NCBI RefSeq assembly: GCF_040807025.1
Contig: NC_090982.1
Location: forward strand, 78,595,931-78,659,930
Origin: Struthio camelus
Lineage: Eukaryota > Chordata > Aves > Struthioniformes > Struthionidae
DNA: 64,000 nucleotides
Reading direction: 5' to 3'
Made by a program: the position numbers and the translations under genes. Below, piece by piece: positions 52,529 through 61,500 of the stretch; the stretch's first letter is position 1; each line of letters begins with the position of its first letter. Below the pieces are notes generated by a model that was not told where the DNA came from, searched no databases, and saw only the letters and a list, made by a program, of their open reading frames with translations.

Positions 52529-55500
52529 GTGCATGGCACATATACACACACACACAGACCAGGTTTGTGCGTGCACACACGCACACACATGCACACACTC
52601 ACACAGTGCGCATGCACACATGCACACCTTGTTTGTGCGTACACACACACACATGCACACACTCACACCGTGTGCATTCACACACGCACCAAATTTGTGC
52701 ATGCACATGCACACGCACACACAGTGTGCATGCACATATGCACACACACACAGACCAGGTTTGTGCGTGCACACACGCACACACATGCACACACTCACAG
52801 TGTGCATGCACATATACACACACACAGACCAGGTTTGTGCATGCACACACACACGCACTCACACAGTGCGCATGCACACACGCACCGAATTTGTGCATGC
52901 GCACACACACACATGCACACACACACAGTGTGCATGCACATATACACACACACAGACCAGGTTTGTGCATGCGCACACACACGCACTCACACAGTGCGCA
53001 TGCACACACGCACCGAATTTGTGCATGCGCACACACACACATGCACACACACACAGTGTGCATGCACATATACACACACACAGACCAGGTTTGTGCATGC
53101 GCACACACACGCACTCACACAGTGCGCATGCACACACATGCGCACCTTGTTTGTGCACGCACACACACACACATGCACACACTTAGACAGTGTGCATGCA
53201 CACACACAAACGTATCGGGTTTGTGCATGCACACACGCACACATACCAGGTTTGTGCATGCACACACGCACACACATATCGGGTTTGTGCATGCACGCAC
53301 ACCCCCCCAGTGCACATCTGTGTGGTCATGTGTGCGCAGTGGGTGTGCAGCCCGCCGGGGGTGAGCATGCCTACAGCCACACGGTGCATGCACACACACG
53401 TGTGCCAGGCGTGCCTTGCACACCCCGAGGCGTGCCCAACCCCCCCCCCCCCAACACATGGGTGCCCGCCAGCCTCGAGCAGCGCAGGGGTGCACACACC
53501 AGCCGGACCCGAGGCGGGTGCTTCCCCAAACGGGTCCCCGGAGCTGGCGGCCTGCCGGGCAGCAGCAGGAGGAAGAGGAGGAGGAGGAGGAGGAGGAGAC
53601 TGCCGCGCCTCAGTTTTCCCTCCTGCGAAACGGGCCCAGGCCGGGGGCCGAGCGAGCCCTGGCCGCCGGGGAGGGGGCTGCCGGCCCCAAGGCCAGCGCC
53701 GCCCGCAAACAGTCCCTCACCTTGCCCCCGGCCGGGTTAATGTTTGCAGCAGGCGGCTCTGGTGGCACCGCCGGCGCCCGCACACCCCGCTCGCCGGGCC
53801 GGCGGCGGGGGGGTTTCACGACCCGCCGGATCCGCCGCGTTATCAGCGCTGATTAAACCTGCTGCCCTATAAAGCCCCGTTAAATATTAAGCGGGACGAA
53901 AGGCTGGCGGCGAGGCCGCGGCGCCGGCAGCTCGGGGCCACCGGGCGTCCGGCCGGTGGCGGCGGGGTGCGCGGAGCATCCTCCTCATCCTCCTCATCCT
54001 CCTCCTGTCCCCCCCGGCCGCCCGCTGCCCCTCGCAGGCTCCGCGCCGGTCCGGACCGCGGCCGGCGGGCGAAGAGCCATCGAGCGAGCTCGCTGCGTGA
54101 GCGGCAGCCGGCTGGAAAAATTAGCAGCGGGGCTGATCAATGCGGTGCATGTTAAGCAGCTTTGGGGGGTGGTGGGGAAAGCGAGGCGGGGGGGGGGGGT
54201 CGGAGCGGGGCTTCGCCATCGATACGGCCCGGATTAAGCGGCTTAAACGCCGGTCGCCGCGCTGAGCGGCGTGAGGGGGGTCCCGAGGGGTTTGTTCCCC
54301 CCCCCCCCAAAGTGGGACACCCCTCCAAGGAGGCGCCGGGACCCCGGCTGCAGCTGGGGGAGGGCAGCACCTCCTCCGCCAAGGAAAGGTGCTAACGAGG
54401 TTGTTTAATCGCTGGCAGGAGGCCGGGGGGGGGGGGTGAGGAGGGGGGCGAGGGCTATTCTCATCCCTTTAATAAACCCTGTTCGACCCACTGACCTTTA
54501 ACCTGCCCGACGAGCCCCCCCCCCCAGTTATCCCCAGCCTTTAAGGAATAAAGACGTCGCCACGGCAACGGGATGAGGGGAGCGAGCGGAGCGGGGCGGA
54601 GAGGGGGTGCCCGGGGTTTGGGGGGGTCCCCGCGGCCGCGGAGCTGCGCGCCGACGGGCTATCGATCCCCGGGCCCTGACAGTTTAATACTTCTGTTTAT
54701 AGAGGAATATAGTTACATCGATGGCGTTAAATGAGTTACTAATTATATCAATACAAACACGATTAAAAGGGTCGTTGCTCATAGGTCACTGCAAGCGGGA
54801 GCTGCTGCTGGTGTTGCACAAGGGCCCCCCCCCCCAACAGGGTTGTGCGTGTCCGTGCGGGGTTGCGTGCGCCGGTGCGAGGTGGTGCACGCTCGTCCGG
54901 GGGTCGCGTGCGCCGGTGCAGCGTTGTGCGTGCTCATGTGGGGTTGTGTGCTCCGGCATGGGGGTTGTGCACAGGCAGACGGGGTTGTGTGCGCCGGTGC
55001 AGGGTCGTGCGCGCTCCTGCGGGGTTGGGCATGGCTGCACGGGGTCGTGGGCCCCCCCGCAGGGCTGTACGTGCCTGTGGGCGGGTGTGTGCCCCTCTTA
55101 GGGTGGTGCGTGCGTGCACGGGGAGGCGCGGGCGCGCGTGGAGCTGTGCGCCCCCGCGAGGGGCGTTGCGCGCGCCTGTGCAGGGTTGCGTGTGCTCGTG
55201 CACGTCTGTGCGTGGTTGTACATGTCCGTGTCAGGTCGTGCATGCCCTAGTGCGGTCGTGCACGCTTGTGCAGGGCTGTCTGCTGTCTGTGCAAGGAGTC
55301 ACGAGTGCCCGCGGAGGGGACGGTGCGTGCCTGCACAGGACTGTGCGTCACCGCGCAGGGCTGCGCCTGTGCCACGTAGCTAGCCCGTCCCCAACGGATG
55401 CAGGGGAGGGGGACACCGCAGCGCCCACCCTGGAAGAGGAGGACCTGCGCCGGGGCTGGAGCCGGGTCCTCCTTCAGGGCTGGGGGTGCCCGGGGGTCCC

Positions 55501-58500
55501 TGCCTGCTGGCTGCCGGCCCCGTGCCCTGCTGCACGCGGAGGCAGCTGCCCCCCAGCAGCAAGCGAAAGGGTTTCCTGTAATCCCGCCGGCCGGCGCGGG
55601 GATCGCTCTGTGCTCCTAACGAGCTCGGGGCAGCTCCCCAGGAAGGCGAAGCCGCTTATGGTTTATTAACGGGCCAGGCGCATCCCCAGCTCCGGCTGGC
55701 TGCCTGCTGCGCGCGGGGAGGCGCTTGCCCTTCCGCGGCTCTGCGGGACCCCGGCGGTGGGGGATCGTGCCCTGCCTCGTCCGGCCGGCGCCCGGCCCGC
55801 CGGCCCGCTGAGGGGCTGAGATTTTCCCGCCGGGCGGCCTCGCGCCCCCCCCCCCCCTGTAATTTGGCTATTGTCGCCGCTTGACAGCCGACCTTCGCTC
55901 CCTGCTTGACGTAACGTGGTTTTTGCGCGCGGCCGCCCCGCAGATAAAAGGTTAGAGGTTACTAAGCGGTGGGAAAACAGATAGCGATGCTCGGAGGTCG
56001 CCCCTGTTTGTGGGGCTTAGAGCCGGGCTCGGCGGCGCCGCGGCCGGGAGCGGTCCCGGCTCGGCGGCAGCAGCAGTACGAGTCGGGGAAGGGAAGCGGG
56101 TGCCGTTTTGGGGGGGTTGCTCCGGCGGACGCGGAGCCGCAAGGGAGGGCGAGAGCCCCGCGCGCCTGCCTCGCAAAGCAGCCGCCGCGGGCGCGCCGAG
56201 CCGGACCCAGCTGGGGCGGTCGATGGCTCGGCGGGGGGAGCGGGGCCCGGCGAGGCGCTGGAGGTGGGCAGGCGGCAGCGGGCGTCGCGGCACGGACGCG
56301 TAGCACCCGGGCACAGGGAAGGGACGGGCAGAGGTGGGAAGGGACAAGGAGTTAGCGCTATGGATTGGTTTTGAAGCAGGTGGTCAGCACCCATGGGTTT
56401 GTTTAGGGACGGGCTGTTAGCACCCGTGGGGTAGGGTAGATGCAGGCAGCTAGCACCCATGGACAACGTTAGGGACAGGGAGCTTGCACCCTTGGATGAG
56501 GTGAGGGACAGGCTGCTAGCACCCATGGACAACGTTAGGGACAGGGAGGTCACACCCTTGGATGAGGTGAGGGACAGGCTGCTAGCACCCATGGACAACG
56601 TTAGGGACAGGGAGCTTGCACCCTTGGATGAGGTGAGGGACAGGCTGCTAGCACCCATGGACAACGTTAGGGACAGGGAGGTCACACCCTTGGATGAGGT
56701 GAGGGACAGGCTGCTAGCACCCATGGACAACGTTAGGGACAGGGAGGTCACACCCTTGGATGAGGTGAGGGACAGGCTGCTAGCACCCATGGACAACGTT
56801 AGGGACAGGCAGGTAGCAGCTATGGATGAGGTGAGGGACAGGGAGGTTGCACTCATGGGTGACGTTAGGGACAGGCCACTAACACCCTTGAAACAGGTTA
56901 GGGACCAGCCGTTAGCACCCGTGGATGAGGCAAGTTTGCCGGACGGGCAGGACGTCCCTCGGAGGGCCCACGCCGGTTGCTGACACCTCTCCCAGCTCCG
57001 CTCCCTTTATCCGCCCGGTGAATGATGTGTTGTGTGCAGGGGTGGGGGGACGCGTCTATTGGTTTTTAACGGCCTTTCCCAGGACCATTGTTTTTTAAAC
57101 GACTCTATTTTGCGCCTGACTTTGTTTTGCAGCTTGCATTTCTTTGTATATGTTTTGGAAATCCATTCTGGACTGCTGAGTTTTGTTTCTTTTCAATGGC
57201 TTTAAATTCTTGCCTGGCTCGCTGGGAGGAATCGGTGTCTATAGCGTCTTCGATTGGTGCTAATTTTTCCTTGGTGCGCTCTGACTTTTACTGCTGGGGC
57301 CATCGATCTGGCGGGCTCCAATTTGTCATGGTCACTGAGGGCCTGTGCTGGAATCAGGCGGGCACGGGGCGTTGCACGGCACGGCGCGCCCCTGCTCTCG
57401 GGGGTCCCGTCGTCTCCCCGGCTCCTTCCTGGGTGCCTTCAGCTGCAGCTCTAGGACTCGGCTCAGCCTGCGGGTTGCGTCCGCGGGTCCGGAGCCGAGT
57501 CCGTCAATCACACAGACGTGCACGACCACGCGCATGTCTCTGCACGGTTGCACGCGTGCCCGCCGGCTTGCACGGGCGCAGCGGTGCACGCACCGGCTCA
57601 CGCGCGCCCATCTGCGGACCCGCTCGGCCGCTTGGCCGGGGTGCAGTGGGGTCAGGCGGCCCTGGAGGTGCCCCGGGCGTGGGGAAGAGACCTCTTCTCT
57701 GCCAGAAGGGCTCCTCACGCTCTTTGGAGAGCGGCTGCTTTGCCTGCCCCGTTGCCCCGGCCCCAGGGACCTGCTTGCCCCGTGGCTCTGGCCCTTCGCC
57801 GCGGCTCGGCGTCATCTTCCTCCCAGAAAACGGCGGCGAGCAGCAGGGAAAGCGAGGCACACAAGCAGCCTCTCGGGCAGTGAGGCCGCACAGCGGAGGC
57901 GCCGGCGGGATGGGGAGCGGCGGGCGCAGGGCGACCCCCGTGCCGTGGGCGGCAGCGGGCTGCAGCAGAGGCGGGGGGCTCCTCGGCTGAGGGGCGCTCA
58001 GATGCGCGCGCTCGCCTGCGTCGGTGCCCGCGCGCTGGCAGCCGTTGCAGCTCTCTCGCTCGGTTGCGCCGCCCGTTCGGACACGCGGCGGCGCTGACCC
58101 CCTCTCTCCCGCCTCCAGCTCTACGAACTGGACGAGGACCCGAAACGCAAGGAGTTCCTGGACGACCTCTTTGGCTTCATGCAGAAGAGAGGTAAAGGTG
58201 GGTGGCTTGGGGTGGGCGCTCGCTGGCACCCGGCCCCTGCCCGCGGCTCCCGGCGGGTACTCGGGCACCGAGCTGCTCCAGGCCTCTGCAAGCCCCCGCC
58301 GTACATCCCGTGGGCTGCACTCAGACCTGCCCGGATGAACACACGCGTTATCGCACAGGCTGCCGACGTTGTCACTGTCACGCGTGCACTTACCCACCCC
58401 CAGATCTGCCCCCCGGTGCCACGGGTGGGTGCCCACCCTGCAGGGTGCTGCTGGCCAGCGGAGCTCCCCAGCACTCCCGAGCTGTCCCATTAGTGGTACC

Positions 58501-61500
58501 CATTAGTGATGCTCATAAGCGATGCTCGTTAGTGGTGCCCCGTGGTGATGCCCAATAGCGATGCCCAGCGATAAAGCCCGTTAGTGCTTCCCATCAGCAA
58601 TACCTGCCCAAGCTGCCCGTTAGCGGTGCCCAGCGGCGATGCCCAGCAGTGATGCCCGTTAGCGATGCCCAGCGGCGATACCTGTTAGCGGTGCCCGGCG
58701 GCGCTGCCGCGGGATGCGGGGAGCGGGGCCGGCCCCGCGGGCAGCGCCGGGCGCCCAGGGGTTAAGAGCCCCGCCAGCCGGGCCGGCCGCATCGGAAATC
58801 TTTGCTATCGGCGCGGGGGGCCGAGCCAGCTCCCGGGGACTCGATAAACGCTTTAACCTTCGCCCTCCCCAGCTGGGCTTGCGACAATTAAAAGTTGCCG
58901 AGCGCGGGCGTGTGGCCGGCCGTATTAATTAGAGCCTTTTGCCGGTGTGTGGATTAATGAACACGCCGCTCGATAGCCAGTAAACCCCAGGCAGAGGTTA
59001 ATGCCGAGCTAATTAACGGGGGAAGGCTGGGGGGTGCAGGGGGGCTGGCTGCGCGCGGGGCGAGAGCAGGGGCGTTTGCCCCCCCCGGCCCGAGCCTTGC
59101 CCTCCAGAGCGATGGGGAAGCCTGTGGGGTAGCAGGGACCAGCCTCGGGGCGGGAGGGGGCTGAGACCCTACAAACTCGTGTTGCTCAGGGCTCTGCCAC
59201 CCCCCCCCCCCGAGCCCCAGCTCCTCGCAGACGGGGCAGCCCCGGGTGCCAGGTCCCACTCGCCGGCTCCGGGGAGGAGGAGGAGGTGGGAGCGCCGGCG
59301 CTGCCTGGTCCCCGAGCATCCATCAGCGCACGGGGCCGCGAGATTCATGGGCTGCTCCGCACCTTCATTATCTCTCTCTCCTGAGCTAATTAACTCCCTG
59401 GCTGGTGGGGTCGGGGCTAATTAAGCGAGCACCCGGCAGCGCGAGGAAGAGGAGGGGGAGCCGGTGACCGCTCCTGGCCCCTGTGCCCCGCTGCTGCCCG
59501 GGACGGACTGGGCGGGGGGGTGCACTCGCGCCCCCTGTGTTTTTGGGGCCGGCGGGGTGCAGGAGAGCCCGGCTGGAGCCGAATGGCGGGGCATCGCCGG
59601 CGGGTGGAGGAATGTCACTGTTTACCTCCGGAGGCTGTGGGGCCGGCTCGCAGAGCTCTGCCTGCGGCTGCGGCCGCGCGCGCCTGCCCGGGCGGCCCCG
59701 CTGGCGCCCGCGTGCGGATTTTGGAGCCGAGGTGCGTGCGAGGGGCTGGCGCCAGGCAGGCAGGGGCCGCACGCAGGGAGGGCGCGGGGGCTACGTGCAG
59801 CAGGGACGGGACCCCGGGGGCTGGCGTGGAGCGGTGCAGGCTGGCACAGGCTCTTTGGAGGGGGCACAGGGTTGCTGGGGGTGGCACAGGGTCCTTGGTG
59901 GTGGCACAGGGTCACTGGTGGTGGCACAGGTCCTCGGGGGTGGCGGGGGCGCGTGGGAAGCTGGTGGCCCTGGCGCACAGCAGGGCAGCTGTGGCCCCAG
60001 CAGCACGGGCACCTCTCGGGCTCCGGCGGGCACCCAGGGGCGCGTGGGCAGAGGGACCGAGGGCTGCGGTCCCGTGCCTTGTCCCCGGGGCCATCGATGT
60101 CTCCATGGCGAGCCCTAATGAAGGGGGCTGCACGCCCCCCCCCCCCCATCTCTCAGGGCAATTAAAGCACGGGCATTCGTTAGCGGGATGCAAAATTAGC
60201 TGGGCTGAAAAATGGGCCCTGCTGGGGACGGGGGGCACCCCCCGGCTTGCCCCTCACCGCAGGGCGCAGCACCCGGCCCCGGAGACGCCTCGGGGTGACG
60301 AAAGGGGTCGGGGGGAGCAGGGCCCGGGTGGGGGGCCACGCTGCTGGCAGGCAGGGAGGGCAGCGCCCGGGGTGGCGGGGGCTGCGTCCCCCCCCCACCA
60401 CCCCACACCGAGCCGAGGGCCCTGCCGATAACGCGGCGCCGTTAATCAATCAGGGAGCTAATTGCAGCGCCACAATGAACGCGCCACCTCAATGGGCTTT
60501 TGTGCGGCGCGCCCGAGCCGGGGCTGGGGCCATCGCTCTGCCTCTGCGGCGGCGGCCGAGACAGGTCCCTTTGTCAGCGGGACAGGCACCGGCCGCCCGC
60601 CCCGGCCCCCAGATGGATGGCGAGCCCTCTCCATTACCCACCAAGGCTGGGGGGGGGGGGGACATGGGGAGGAAGAGGAAGGGAGAACGGACCGCCGTTC
60701 GTTTTGGGGCAGGCGCGGGGCCGGAGGTGGGCGAGGGATGGGGATTTGGGACGGGGGACGGTGCCGGGCGAGCGGCTCTCGCTGTTGCCCCCCCCCCCCC
60801 GGGAGCTGCGTGGGACTGCGCTTGCTGCTGTCCCCATCCTGGTGACCCCAGGCGCCGGAGCCCGGGCAGAGGCGGTCGGGGTTTCTCTGCCTCTCTCCCA
60901 AGAGGAGAAACTCCTCTTCCCCCTTCCCGACCAGGGCAAACCACAGAGACGGGGTTGGGGGCGCGGGGGGGAAGAAAAGAAAGTTAAATGAACGCGGTAG
61001 AAGAATAAAAAGAGCTCGTTTTTCAGGCTTATGCGAAGAAGCCGAGCCAATATCGGGGCCATAAATTAGGGATGCTGGAGGACGGCGGTGAGTGACGGCT
61101 CCGTTTGAGGGGCGAAGCGCGGCCCTGACAGCCTCCGCCGGCGAAACGGATGGCTTTCCGATACCGCCCGCTCCCCGCCGCCGGGGAGGAAGGGATAAGG
61201 AGGGGATGCTGGCCCCCTCCTCGGCCTTGCCGCAGCCCCCGCCGCCGCGCTGCGGGCTTGCCGCGTCCGGCCCGTTGCAGCGAGGGGCCGCCGGGCTATT
61301 TGCGGGGGGGATATTTGGAGATTGGGGAAGGGGATGTATCGGGAGCCGGTGGCCATGGGGATGGTGCTGGGCCGTGCTGGTCTCGCAGAGCCCAGGGGTG
61401 CTGGGCACCCCTAAGGGTGTGGGGGGTCCTACGTCCCCCTGCCCCGGCACGGTGGGTGACGGCCCGGGACCGCGTCGTGCCGCCGGCCCCTTCCCGCAGA

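Noticed and set aside
52333-53740. 343-467-codon frames rich in His, Thr and Cys
   Set aside because: Translations of the CA-rich higher-order repeat.
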